The position numbers were made by a program, and so were the translations under genes. DNA of 64,000 nucleotides from an uncultured Clostridia bacterium (GTDB lineage: Bacteria > Bacillota > Clostridia > Oscillospirales > Ruminococcaceae): contig CANQWC010000002.1 in NCBI GenBank assembly GCA_947627455.1, forward strand, positions 62,001-126,000. Reading direction: 5' to 3'. Below are positions 43,671 through 51,627 of the stretch, piece after piece (the first letter of the stretch is position 1; each line of letters begins with the position of its first letter). The notes below the pieces were generated by a model that was not told where the DNA came from, made no database searches, and saw nothing but the letters and a program-made list of their open reading frames with translations.

Positions 43671-44354
43671 ATGTTAATTGTTTTTATCCGCGGGCTTATC
43701 CTCTATTTTCTCGTGATTTTTTCGGTGAGGCTCATGGGCAAAAGGCAGCTTGGCGACCTTTCGCCCGCCGAGCTCGTCATCACGATCTTGATTTCAAACA
43801 TCGCGACCCTTGCGATGGAGGACATTTCCCTGCCGCTCTTCACGGGGATAATACCGATTCTCACGCTTGTCTGCCTCGACGTAATCGCGTCTTATGTATG
43901 CCTTAAATCGCGAAGAATAAGGCATCTTATAACGGGCAAACCGAAAATCGTTATCTCTGACGGGGTGATAAATCAGGGCGAGCTTCGGGCGCTGAGGTTC
44001 ACCGTCGACGACCTGATGTCGGCTCTCAGGGCGCAGGGGATATTCGACATCTCTCAGGTTCAGTATGCGGTCGTTGAGACGACGGGTGCGGTCAGCGCGA
44101 TCTTAAAGGCCGAGAACCAGCCGATAACGCCGAAGACAGCGGCCACGCCCGAAAAGGCCGCCGACCCGCCCCAAGCGCTCATCAGCGACGGGGATATAAT
44201 CAGATCGGCGGAGGCAAAGCTGAATCTTCGCGAGAGCGACATTCTCAAGGAGCTGAAGAGAAAGCATCTTGAGCTCGCCGATGTGTTCTTGTGCACCGTC
44301 GATTCGGAGGGTAAGCTTTATATTGTTGAAAAGCAGAAAGGAAGTAAAAAATGA
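43671..44354 (+). CDS. DUF421 / YetF-family membrane protein
   Basis: A 227-residue protein: three N-terminal membrane helices (about 1-75), then the soluble DUF421 domain with GKPKIVISDGVINQGELRAL, FTVDDLMSALRAQGIFDISQ and VQYAVVETTGAVSAIL. B. subtilis homologues such as YetF are spore-associated membrane proteins that help spores persist and prevent premature germination. Position divergent to the ger operon fits a spore role, although this is inference. It overlaps the next gene by 4 bp. There is a low-complexity TPKTAATPEKAADPP linker near 150-165. Confidence 0.9.
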   Translation: MLIVFIRGLILYFLVIFSVRLMGKRQLGDLSPAELVITILISNIATLAMEDISLPLFTGIIPILTLVCLDVIASYVCLKSRRIRHLITGKPKIVISDGVINQGELRALRFTVDDLMSALRAQGIFDISQVQYAVVETTGAVSAILKAENQPITPKTAATPEKAADPPQALISDGDIIRSAEAKLNLRESDILKELKRKHLELADVFLCTVDSEGKLYIVEKQKGSKK

Positions 44355-44725
44355 AAAGACTTATCATCAGCCTTGCGATAATCGCGGTCATAATCGCTGT
44401 CGGGGCGGTCGCGCTCTACACCGTCGGTCAGGAAAACGACCGCCTGTACGGGCATATTGAGGCGGTAATTTCGGCCTATGAAAGCGGCGAGGGCGTTGAA
44501 GAAAAAATCGCCGAGCTCAAAAGCTTCTTTGAGAAAAGCTATGTTCGGGCGCTCGGGGCTTTTGTCGATGACAGTTTTCTTGCCGAGCTTTCGGAGAGTA
44601 TCAACAGGCTCGGGCCGATGTACGGCTCGGACTGCGACGAATTTCTGGCCGAGTGCGAATCGGCAAGAACCGAGGCGCAGAGAATTTTCCTTGCGGAGTC
44701 TCCGAGGCTTTACAGAATACTCTGA
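44351..44725 (+). CDS. DUF4363-like single-pass membrane protein
   Basis: A 124-residue protein with one N-terminal transmembrane helix (about 4-26) and a helical external domain (YESGEGVEEKIAELKSFFEK, LAECESARTEAQRIF). The layout matches DUF4363 proteins, which usually follow DUF421 genes in Clostridia. Its ATG overlaps the DUF421 stop (ATGA), so the two are coupled and probably form a complex. Function unknown. Confidence 0.8.
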   Translation: MKRLIISLAIIAVIIAVGAVALYTVGQENDRLYGHIEAVISAYESGEGVEEKIAELKSFFEKSYVRALGAFVDDSFLAELSESINRLGPMYGSDCDEFLAECESARTEAQRIFLAESPRLYRIL

Positions 44726-44760
44726 GCGGCGGCATCGCGACAAAAAGTTTTAAAAAAGTA

Positions 44761-44789
44761 TTGCAAAATGTTAAAACTTGTGGTATAAT
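44761..44789 (+). promoter_or_regulatory. promoter of nrdR
   Basis: -35 TTGCAA (44761-44766), 17-bp spacer, perfect -10 TATAAT (44784-44789), 44 bp before the GTG start. Confidence 0.75.
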
Positions 44790-44833
44790 TCTTTCAGACT
44801 GATTAAATTATTCCGAAAGGATGTGCGCAAGCC

Positions 44834-45277
44834 GTGAAATGCCCCTTCTGCGGATTTGACAAGACAACTGTTATCGATTCCCGCCCGAGCGAGGGGAAAA
44901 AGCGCCGCCGCCGTGAATGCCCCCGGTGCGGCAACCGCTTTACGACCTATGAAGTCGTTGAAAAGCCTATACTCATGGTAATAAAAAAGAACGGTTCGTT
45001 TGAGCCGTTCGACCGCTCGAAGCTTATCGCGGGCATTATGTCTGCGACGAAGAAGCGGGTCATCAGTCCCGAGACCGTCAACGGCATCGTCGACGGAATC
45101 GAGAACAAGCTTGCGAACGAGATGAGGACCGAGGTCACGACCTCGGAGCTCGGCGACGACGTTCTTTCGGCGCTTAAAGATATCGACCTTGTTGCTTATG
45201 TTCGTTTCGCCTCGGTTTATAAGGACTTCAACGACCTCGACAGCTTCATCAGGATTATCCGCGAGCTTGGCCGCTGA
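44834..45277 (+). CDS. nrdR: ribonucleotide reductase repressor NrdR
   Basis: A 147-residue protein of invariant size. The N-terminal zinc ribbon (CPFC at 3-6, CPRC near 31-34) is followed by an ATP-cone domain (VIKKNGSFEPFDRSKLIAGI, LSALKDIDLVAYVRFASVYK, FNDLDSFI). NrdR senses ATP/dATP and represses nrd genes. It starts with GTG at 44834, because the zinc ribbon begins at residue 3. It has its own promoter and terminator. No ribonucleotide reductase is in the window. Confidence 0.97.
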   Translation: MKCPFCGFDKTTVIDSRPSEGKKRRRRECPRCGNRFTTYEVVEKPILMVIKKNGSFEPFDRSKLIAGIMSATKKRVISPETVNGIVDGIENKLANEMRTEVTTSELGDDVLSALKDIDLVAYVRFASVYKDFNDLDSFIRIIRELGR

Positions 45278-45311
45278 TTAACGCAGAAATCTTCACTCTC
45301 ATTTCCATAAA

Positions 45312-45345
45312 AGAAAAAGGCTCGCCTAAAGCGGGCTTTTTTCTT
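45312..45345 (+). terminator. terminator of nrdR
   Basis: Stem GGCTCGC/GCGGGCT-type hairpin (one G-T pair) with A-run before and T-run after, 35 bp past the stop. Confidence 0.8.
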
Positions 45346-45541
45346 TGGGGGAGCGGACGCGCTGAGCCGTTTGTTATAAGGTACTCGCTCCGCTCGTGCT
45401 ATCTTTACCGCTCCGCACATGCGAAAGGCGCGCTCAGCAGCTTTGAAAAAGTATCCCCTGACGCGCTCTTTATATCAAACGTATGTGCGGAGCTATCACC
45501 CCACCCCCACCATACATCGCTATGAAGTAAAACTTATCTCT
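45346..45541. repeat. structured gene-free region with a long-range stem
   Basis: No gene. An 11-bp inverted repeat GCTCCGCACAT (45410-45420) / ATGTGCGGAGC (45483-45493) encloses a second stem (GCGCG and TCAG at 45428-45437 with CTGACGCGC at 45458-45466, one bulge). GTACTCGCTCCGCTC at 45381 resembles the GTACTCGC hairpin arm at 4121. The 45278-45718 gap as a whole is terminator, this element, the repeat module, and the secF terminator. Confidence 0.7.
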
Positions 45542-45660
45542 GCCCCCGCCCCTCAAGGGGCGGGGGCATGAACGCGGTTTTTGCCCAAGAGGACGAGCCG
45601 TCAAAACGCGACGGCGGCGAAGTCCGCTCGGCAGCAAAGCCGATTTCCATTAAAACCGAC
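45542..45660 (+). repeat. dispersed hairpin module, copy C (with its leading GC hairpin)
   Basis: An 11-bp stem GCCCCCGCCCC/GGGGCGGGGGC (45542-45567) is followed by ATGAACGCGGTTTTTGCCCA, GGAC (45591-45594), the inner hairpin CCGTC/GACGG and GTCC. The tail is GGCAGCAAAGCC and ATTTCCATT. It is the same module as at 4465-4632, about 41 kb away. The inner hairpin differs in sequence but is still paired. Confidence 0.8.
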
Positions 45661-45675
45661 TTTCATTCTTATAAC

Positions 45676-45703
45676 AAAAAGAGCGCCCCATCGGAGCGCT
45701 CTT
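45676..45703 (-). terminator. terminator of the secD-secF operon
   Basis: Stem AAGAGCGC/GCGCTCTT with T-run on the minus strand, 16 bp beyond the secF stop. Confidence 0.8.
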
Positions 45704-45718
45704 CGTGTTAAAAACCTA

Positions 45719-46660
45719 TCAATTCTCCGCCTTTGCGTGCTTCTTATCAATAGCGCCCTGCCAAACGGTCCAGAGGGTCGGGGCGATGCAGTTTGAGCTG
45801 TAAACGCCCGCAAGGAGGCCGATGACAAGCGGGAACGCGAACGAAAGAATCGACTCGACGCCCGCGATAAGCGAGACGATGCAGATCGTCGCCATCGCGA
45901 TGACGGTGGTCGCAGTGGTGTGCACCGAGCGGCCGAACGACTGGCTTACGCTCATGTTCACAAGCTCGCCGAGGGTTTTCTCGTCGCCGTAGAGGCGGCG
46001 GTTTTCTCTGATTCTGTCGTAGATGATGATGGTTGCGTTGATCGAGTAGCCGAGTATCGTGAGCAGCACCGCCATGAAGTTTGAGTCGACGTCGAATCTG
46101 CAGACAAGGCAGCAGGCGTAGACGAAGAACATGTCATGAACAAGCGCGACGACCGCGCAGCAGCCCGCGACCCAGCCGCCGATGCGGCGGAATCTGAAGC
46201 CGATGTAGACGATCATGACGATCGCGGAGAAGATGACCGCGACGATGCACTTTCCGAAGAATCCCGAACCCGTTGACGGGTCTACGTCCTGCGAGCTGTA
46301 AAGCTCGAGGCCCGAATCGGCGAACTGCTCCTGAAGTTTGTCAGAGAGCTCGCTCTGAAGATCGGCGGTGAGGCCCTCAGAGGAGGGGAAACTCAGCGCA
46401 ACGGTGGTAGAGCCGTCGGCAAGGCTTTCGCCGAGGGTGGCGTTGCACTGCTGACCCGTGATCTCGCGGGCCGAGGCAGCCACGGCGTTTTCATCGACAG
46501 AGCCCGTATAGGAATAGGTGATGATGGTGCCGCCCTTGAACTCGATGGCGACGTTCATTCCGAAGATGAGCGTGAAAACTATCGAGAGAAGGATCACGGC
46601 GATAGAAACGGTATAGAATATCTTTTTCTTTCCCACAACGTCAAAGGTCTTATTCTTCAT
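45719..46660 (-). CDS. secF: protein translocase subunit SecF
   Basis: A 313-residue RND-type membrane protein that with SecD uses the proton or sodium gradient to finish preprotein export. Six helices flank one external loop (about 35-130). Family marks are FDVVGKKKIFYTVSIAVILL, GMNVAIEFKGGTIITYSY, AVLLTILGYSINATIIIYDR and TTATTVIAMATICIV. I start at 46660, six bases after GGAGGTG. A GTG nine bases earlier lies inside the ribosome site. It overlaps secD by 11 bp, so they are coupled. Confidence 0.95.
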   Translation of the reverse strand: MKNKTFDVVGKKKIFYTVSIAVILLSIVFTLIFGMNVAIEFKGGTIITYSYTGSVDENAVAASAREITGQQCNATLGESLADGSTTVALSFPSSEGLTADLQSELSDKLQEQFADSGLELYSSQDVDPSTGSGFFGKCIVAVIFSAIVMIVYIGFRFRRIGGWVAGCCAVVALVHDMFFVYACCLVCRFDVDSNFMAVLLTILGYSINATIIIYDRIRENRRLYGDEKTLGELVNMSVSQSFGRSVHTTATTVIAMATICIVSLIAGVESILSFAFPLVIGLLAGVYSSNCIAPTLWTVWQGAIDKKHAKAEN

Positions 46661-48062
46661 TTGAAACACCTCCGTACAGCTTGGGGTTCTTCAGCGATTT
46701 GAAGTTGGCAAGCGAAGCAAGCATAAGCCTTGTCGCGCCGACTCCGAATACGAAGTTGAGGATTACGCCGACCAGAAGGGTGTAACCGAAGGAATAGATC
46801 GTGCCCTCGATGGTGGTCGGGAAGAGGAAGTAGAGCGGCTTCATAAGCCATGCGAACGCCGAATCAGGCGGGCCGAAAGCGCCCATCAGTATAACCGCGA
46901 CGAAAACGATGGTGATGTTTCCGTCGAAGATGGCGGCCCAAGCTCTTGAATAGCCCTGCTCAAGGGCGCTGTAAAGCCCCTTGCCTCTTCTGAGCTCTTC
47001 CTTGACGCGCTCGAATGTGACGACGTTCGCGTCAACGCCCATGCCGACCGCAAGGATAATACCCGCGATACCGGGGAGGGTGAGGGTAAAGCTCGGAATA
47101 TTGCCGAAGAAGCCCGTGATGCAGGCGATCGTGCCGATGACCTGACCGAACAGGGCGATCGAGGCGACGATTCCCGGGAGCCTGTAAATGATTATCATGT
47201 AGATGCAGATGAGAACGAACGCGATAATTCCCGCGATGAGCATTGCGTTTCTTGCGCCCGCGCCAAGGGTCGGCGAAATGGTCGAGAAGTTGGAAGTGAC
47301 CATCTTATAGGGCAGGGCGCCCGCGGCAATCTTATCGGCAAGTGCCTTTGCCGAGTCATAATCGAACGCATCGCTTGTGATCTGGGCGTGGCCGTCGGTA
47401 ATAGCGCTCTGAACGTTAGGATAGCTTATGCAGGTGTCGTCCATCCAGATAGAGATGGTGCCGTTTGTCTCGGCAAGGCGTGTCGTTGCCTCGGCGAAAG
47501 CGGCGGTGCCGACCTCGTCGAATTCAAGGGATACGGCGAACTTATACTCGCCGTCCTCCTCCCACCATACCGCCTGAGCGCTGGTGACGTTTTCGCCCTT
47601 GACGATGACGTTTTCGGCGGTTATTCCCGAGGGCATGCCGAATTCATCGGTCTCATATCCCTCGCGGAAGGTAAGCTCGGCGGTCTCGCCAAGCTCGCGG
47701 ACAGCGGCTTCGGGGTCGAAGTTTTCCTCGCCCGCCTGCCACGGGAACCTCACGATGATGTCATAGTTTGAGTAGTCGACATAAAGCTCGTAGTCGGTGA
47801 TACCGAGGTTTACAAGTCTGACCTCGATAGCGGCCTTTGCGGCGTCCATCTGCTCCTCGGTGGCGGTGACCCCCTCGGGCGGTGCGAACGTGACGTCAAC
47901 GCCGCCGCTGATATCAATACCCCAGCGGATATCTTCGACGCCTTTGATATGACTCGTCTTTATATCACCGTAATAGGTGCTTACGCCTGCTATCGTGAGA
48001 TAGGCAAAGACAGCGATCAGCACAACTACGATAAAGAATACGGGTTTTTTAATGCGACGCAC
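46650..48062 (-). CDS. secD: protein translocase subunit SecD
   Basis: A 470-residue partner of SecF. It has an N-terminal helix, a short P1 external domain with IRWGIDISGGVDVTF (the conserved GxDxxGG-like patch), and a C-terminal six-helix domain with TLPGIAGIILAVGMGVDANV and VTFERVKEELRRGK. It starts with GTG at 48062, seven to eight bases after GGAGG. It is shorter than the proteobacterial form, as usual in Firmicutes where secD and secF are sometimes fused. Here they are separate but overlapping. Confidence 0.95.
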   Translation of the reverse strand: MRRIKKPVFFIVVVLIAVFAYLTIAGVSTYYGDIKTSHIKGVEDIRWGIDISGGVDVTFAPPEGVTATEEQMDAAKAAIEVRLVNLGITDYELYVDYSNYDIIVRFPWQAGEENFDPEAAVRELGETAELTFREGYETDEFGMPSGITAENVIVKGENVTSAQAVWWEEDGEYKFAVSLEFDEVGTAAFAEATTRLAETNGTISIWMDDTCISYPNVQSAITDGHAQITSDAFDYDSAKALADKIAAGALPYKMVTSNFSTISPTLGAGARNAMLIAGIIAFVLICIYMIIIYRLPGIVASIALFGQVIGTIACITGFFGNIPSFTLTLPGIAGIILAVGMGVDANVVTFERVKEELRRGKGLYSALEQGYSRAWAAIFDGNITIVFVAVILMGAFGPPDSAFAWLMKPLYFLFPTTIEGTIYSFGYTLLVGVILNFVFGVGATRLMLASLANFKSLKNPKLYGGVSNEE

Positions 48063-48181
48063 TTTGAATCCTCCTTAATAAATCTAATATCAATAAAATT
48101 AAATTGACATTCCCATATATTATAGTCTTGTCCGCAAAAAAAGTCAATAGAAAATCCAAAAAAAGAGAGGATAATATCCGT

Positions 48182-48203
48182 CGCCCCGAAATAAAAAGGG
48201 GCG
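48182..48203 (-). terminator. possible terminator hairpin after the 222-residue lipoprotein gene
   Basis: CGCCCC/GGGGCG stem with an A/T-rich loop, followed on the minus strand after about 15 bp by a T-run. It sits between this gene and secD. Weak, since the T-run is displaced. Confidence 0.4.
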
Positions 48204-48248
48204 GCCCTTTTTCAGAGCTTCCCCTTTTCAAAAATTACCGATCGCCGA

Positions 48249-48917
48249 TCAGAAGCCGTTGACAAGCCTGTCGTATACCACATGGATCCAGCGGTATTCG
48301 CGGGTATAGCTGTAATCCGCGATGGCTTCAAGATACTGCGACACGATGTCCGCGTCGATTCCCGCCTCGGTATATTCGGTCGCGTTGTGCGAGCTCATCC
48401 AGTCGAGGCCGTATTCCTCATCGCCGACGGTGATGACAGGCGCGACGGATTTAATGCCCGCCTCGGCGGTGCCGCCCATGAATGTCAGCTCGGTGAAGTC
48501 CGAAATCTTCTGTTTCATTGTCGCGATGGCGTCGTCGGTCAGCGGCAGCGCAAGGTAAGCGTCCGAGAGCTCGTCGATCGGGTCAAAGGCGATGCCCGCG
48601 GCAAGCCAGTCGTGAACGTTGTGCTCATAAAGCCACTTGAAGTCATAGGTTCTGCCGTCAGATGCAGTCACCGCAAGGCTCTCGTCGAGGGCTTCCTCGG
48701 GGTATTCGCCCGAATCGGTCGGCGCGGGAACATCTTCGGGGTCTGAAAACTCAGAAATTTCGATCGGCGGCTCAACCTTGACCTCTTCGGGCTCGGTCTC
48801 GGCGGGGGCCGCAGTCGCAGGCTCGGGCTCGTTGGGCGTTCTGACGCCGCTGTCGCCGCACGCGCAAAGCGAAAGAGCCATCGCCAGCGCAAGAATTACT
48901 GCTGCAAATTTTCTCAT
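48249..48917 (-). CDS. lipoprotein of unknown function with acidic linker
   Basis: A 222-residue secreted lipoprotein: signal peptide and lipobox LSLCACG, a Glu/Pro-rich linker (about 28-75), then two similar halves. Both contain a (Y/L)-(D/L)-(F/W)-(K/M)WL/SSHN pattern: YDFKWLYEHNVHDWLAAGI and YGLDWMSSHNATEYTEAGI. This suggests an internal duplication. No catalytic motif or family is recognised. It has GAAAGGAG before its ATG and is upstream of secD on the same strand, separated by 186 bp with a hairpin. Confidence 0.65.
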   Translation of the reverse strand: MRKFAAVILALAMALSLCACGDSGVRTPNEPEPATAAPAETEPEEVKVEPPIEISEFSDPEDVPAPTDSGEYPEEALDESLAVTASDGRTYDFKWLYEHNVHDWLAAGIAFDPIDELSDAYLALPLTDDAIATMKQKISDFTELTFMGGTAEAGIKSVAPVITVGDEEYGLDWMSSHNATEYTEAGIDADIVSQYLEAIADYSYTREYRWIHVVYDRLVNGF

Positions 48918-48999
48918 TTCACATTCTCCTTTCGGGATTCCGCTTTAAACGGATAGTATAAGTATAGCGCAATTTCGGGAAAAGTCAATATAGATTTCA

Positions 49000-49093
49000 G
49001 ATTGTCAGAGGTCAGATTGCCAGAAGATAGAGGTTAGAAGATAGAAGTTAGAGGATAGAGAATAGAGGTCTGATTTCTGTTTTCTTGTTTGCG
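49000..49093 (+). repeat. heptamer-repeat tract flanking the 122-bp element
   Basis: Seven contiguous 7-nt units from 49022 to 49070 (AGAAGAT, AGAGGTT, AGAAGAT, AGAAGTT, AGAGGAT, AGAGAAT, AGAGGTC; consensus AGARRWT). A degenerate extension lies to the left (GTCAGAGGTCAGA). On the far side of the element (about 49162-49190) the same heptamers recur in the opposite orientation. Confidence 0.8.
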
Positions 49094-49215
49094 GGAGTGT
49101 CCATTCTGCACGCATTATTAGAAATATTCAGATATGTCGCCGCAGGCGACACCTTGAAATTCTGACATCTGACCTCTAATTTCTGTCTTCTTGATGTGGC
49201 CGTTTCGGCCACATC
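49094..49215 (+). repeat. 122-bp dispersed element, copy 1
   Basis: Matches the reverse complement of 55304-55425 over about 122 bp. Shared parts are GTGCGTGC-like left end, the palindrome GTCGCC-GCA-GGCGAC followed by ACCTTGAAA, pyrimidine-rich heptamers, TTTCTGTYTTCTTGATGTGG, and the end hairpin GATGTGGCCG/CGGCCACATC (49193-49215). It lies between a minus-strand lipoprotein gene and the acyl-CoA ligase promoter. No open frame. Confidence 0.85.
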
Positions 49216-49232
49216 TCGGCCACATCTCATTG

Positions 49233-49261
49233 TTGACAAATTCTCATAAAAGGGTTATAAT
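49233..49261 (+). promoter_or_regulatory. promoter of the acyl-CoA ligase-queH operon
   Basis: Perfect -35 TTGACA (49233-49238), 17-bp spacer, perfect -10 TATAAT (49256-49261), starting 18 bp after the end of the 122-bp element. Confidence 0.88.
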
Positions 49262-49320
49262 TGCTCATGATAGCGGCTCGGCCGCGGTATATGAAAAACA
49301 GTTTTGCGAGGTCTGATAAA

Positions 49321-51054
49321 ATGGCAGATAAGGTTAAAGCTCCGTGGCTTGATAATTACGGAGATGTCCCGAAGACACTTGAATATTACAACGGCACCAT
49401 GTGGGAGATGGTCGAAGACGCCGCAAATTCGCGGCCCGACCATGTCGCCTATGACTTCATGGGCAGGTCTACCACCTACGAAAAATTCAAAGAAAACGTT
49501 CACGCCTGCGCGAGGGCGCTTCGGGCTGCGGGAATAAAGCCCGACGACAGGGTCACTGTCTGCATGCCCAACTGCCCGCAGGCGGTCGTCATGTTCTACG
49601 CGATAAACCTGATGGGCGCGGTCTCGAACATGGTTCACCCGCTTTCAAGCGAGAACGAGATCAAGTTTTACCTCAACGTTTCAAAGAGCGTCTGCGCCCT
49701 CACCCTCGACCAGTTTTACCCGAAGTTTGAGGCGATACGCAACAGCGTGCCGACCCTCAGAACCCTCGTTATCGCCTCGGTAAAAGACGAGCTCAAGCCG
49801 CTTTTAAAGCTCGGCTACGGTCTCACCGAGGGGCGGAAGATCCCCAAGCTTCCGAAAGAGGGCAGATACATCACATGGAAGAAATTCATCGCGGCGGGCA
49901 GGGCCTATAAGGGCGATTACATCTGCCGCAAGGATAAAAACGAGTGCGCGACGATTCTTTACAGCGGCGGCACAACGGGCACTACAAAGGGCATACTTCT
50001 GTCGAACCTTAACCTCAACGCCCTTTCGGCTCAGGTCATTTCAGCGAACCCGATTTATGACAAAGACGATAAAATTCTCTCGGTGATGCCGATTTTCCAC
50101 GGCTTCGGCCTCGGCGTCTCGATACACACTTTCCTCTCGAACTGCGGGCGCTGCGTCTTAGTGCCGAGGTTCACGCCCAAGACCTACGCTCACGACATCT
50201 TAAAAACCCGATGCAACTTCATCGCCGGTGTTCCGACGCTCTATGAGGCGCTCCTCCGCCAGCCCGAAATGAAGGACGCCGACCTCAGCTGTTTAAAGGG
50301 CGTATTTTCGGGCGGCGACACCCTCACCGCCGAGCTTAAGAAGAGGTTTGACAAATTCCTCAGCGACCACGGCGCAAAGGTCACTGTCCGCGAGGGTTAC
50401 GGCACCACCGAGTGCGTGACCGCCTCCTGCCTCACCCCTCTCCACCTTTATAAAGAGGGCTCGATCGGCCAGCCGTTCGCCGATACCTATTATAAAATAG
50501 TAGAGGTCGGCACGAACATCGAAGTCCCCTACGGCACCGAGGGCGAGATATGCATTTCGGGCCCGACGGTAATGCTCGGCTATCTTGACAACCCCGAGGA
50601 GACCGCGAACACCCTGCGCGTCCACGGCGACGGCCGAACATGGCTTCACACGGGCGACCTCGGAATCATGGACAGCGACGGCTTCATCTATTTCAGGCAG
50701 AGGATCAAGAGAATGATAATCACCTCGGGCTACAACGTCTATCCGTCCCAGCTTGAAAATGTTCTTGAGGGCTGCGAGGCGGTCCAGCTCGCCTGCGTCA
50801 TCGGCGTGCCCGACCCATACAAAATGCAGAAGATAAAGGCGTTTGTCGTCCTCAAAGAGGGCTATGCCCCCACCGACGAGACCCGCGAGCTCATCAGGGA
50901 ATACTGCAAGAAGAATATCGCAAGGTATGCCCTGCCCTATGACTATGAATTCCGCGACAGCCTGCCGACGACGCTTGTCGGAAAGGTTGCCTATCGTGTT
51001 CTTGAAGAGGAAGAGGCCGCAAAGCGCGGCGAAAAGGTCGGTGCTGCGGTCTGA
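49321..51054 (+). CDS. AMP-forming acyl-CoA synthetase (long-chain fatty-acid-CoA ligase type)
   Basis: A 577-residue ANL-superfamily enzyme that activates a carboxylic acid through an acyl-adenylate. The P-loop ILYSGGTTGTTKGILLSN (about 217-234), the gate/A4 region GYGTTECV, the adenylate motif TGDLGIMDSDGFIYF, the hinge/lysine region QRIKRMIITSGYNVYPS, and the late GKVAYRVLEEEE are present, so it appears intact. I start at 49321, after GAGG and downstream of the promoter. A 20-residue extension would begin in the promoter. The substrate is probably a fatty or aromatic acid. Coupled by TGATG to queH, with no obvious shared function. Confidence 0.87.
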   Translation: MADKVKAPWLDNYGDVPKTLEYYNGTMWEMVEDAANSRPDHVAYDFMGRSTTYEKFKENVHACARALRAAGIKPDDRVTVCMPNCPQAVVMFYAINLMGAVSNMVHPLSSENEIKFYLNVSKSVCALTLDQFYPKFEAIRNSVPTLRTLVIASVKDELKPLLKLGYGLTEGRKIPKLPKEGRYITWKKFIAAGRAYKGDYICRKDKNECATILYSGGTTGTTKGILLSNLNLNALSAQVISANPIYDKDDKILSVMPIFHGFGLGVSIHTFLSNCGRCVLVPRFTPKTYAHDILKTRCNFIAGVPTLYEALLRQPEMKDADLSCLKGVFSGGDTLTAELKKRFDKFLSDHGAKVTVREGYGTTECVTASCLTPLHLYKEGSIGQPFADTYYKIVEVGTNIEVPYGTEGEICISGPTVMLGYLDNPEETANTLRVHGDGRTWLHTGDLGIMDSDGFIYFRQRIKRMIITSGYNVYPSQLENVLEGCEAVQLACVIGVPDPYKMQKIKAFVVLKEGYAPTDETRELIREYCKKNIARYALPYDYEFRDSLPTTLVGKVAYRVLEEEEAAKRGEKVGAAV

Positions 51055-51593
51055 TGGAAAAAACGCTTCTTCATATCTGCTGCGCCCCCTGTTCGGTGAT
51101 GTGCATTGAAACCCTTCGCACCGAGGGGATAGAGCCCCACGGCTACTGGTACAACCCGAATATCCACCCCGTGACCGAATACCGCGCCCGCCGCGACACG
51201 CTGATTCAGTACGCCAAGGATATAAACATGGAGCTTTCTCTTCGCGATGACTACGGCCTCCGCGAGTTTGTCAGGGCGATATACCCCGACCTCGAGAACC
51301 GCTGCGGCGTATGCTACGAAATGCGCCTTTTTGAGGCCGCGAGGTTCGCAAAAGAAAACGGCTTCACAAGCTTCTTGACCACCCTGCTCATAAGCCCCTA
51401 CCAGAACCACGGGCTTCTTAAAGCCACCGCCGAGCGCGCCGCGGCCGAATTCGGCATAGATTTTTTATACCGCGATTTCCGCCCGTTCTTCCGCGAGGGC
51501 CAAAAAAAGGCCCGCGAACTGGGCCTCTACATGCAAAAATACTGCGGCTGCGTCTTCTCCGAAGAGGAGAGATATATAAGGAAGAAAAAATAA
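51054..51593 (+). CDS. queH: epoxyqueuosine reductase QueH
   Basis: A 179-residue QueH (DUF208) protein that performs the last step of queuosine synthesis on tRNA. It has the cysteine ligands of its iron-sulfur cluster: C9-C10 (LLHICCAPC), C84/C87 (RCGVCYEMR) and C164/C166 (KYCGCVFSEEERY). Also visible is GYWYNPNIHP. It replaces QueG in many anaerobes. No other queuosine genes are nearby. It overlaps the acyl-CoA ligase stop by one base and ends at a terminator. Confidence 0.94.
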   Translation: MEKTLLHICCAPCSVMCIETLRTEGIEPHGYWYNPNIHPVTEYRARRDTLIQYAKDINMELSLRDDYGLREFVRAIYPDLENRCGVCYEMRLFEAARFAKENGFTSFLTTLLISPYQNHGLLKATAERAAAEFGIDFLYRDFRPFFREGQKKARELGLYMQKYCGCVFSEEERYIRKKK

Positions 51594-51627
51594 GGCAGAG
51601 AGCTGACCGCTCCTCTGCCCTTTTATT
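51594..51627. terminator. bidirectional terminator between queH and vanZ-like gene
   Basis: GGCAGAG/CTCTGCC stem with inner GAGC/GCTC pairing and a TTTT tail on the plus side and T-run on the minus side. It overlaps the last codons of the minus-strand VanZ-like gene. Confidence 0.8.
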
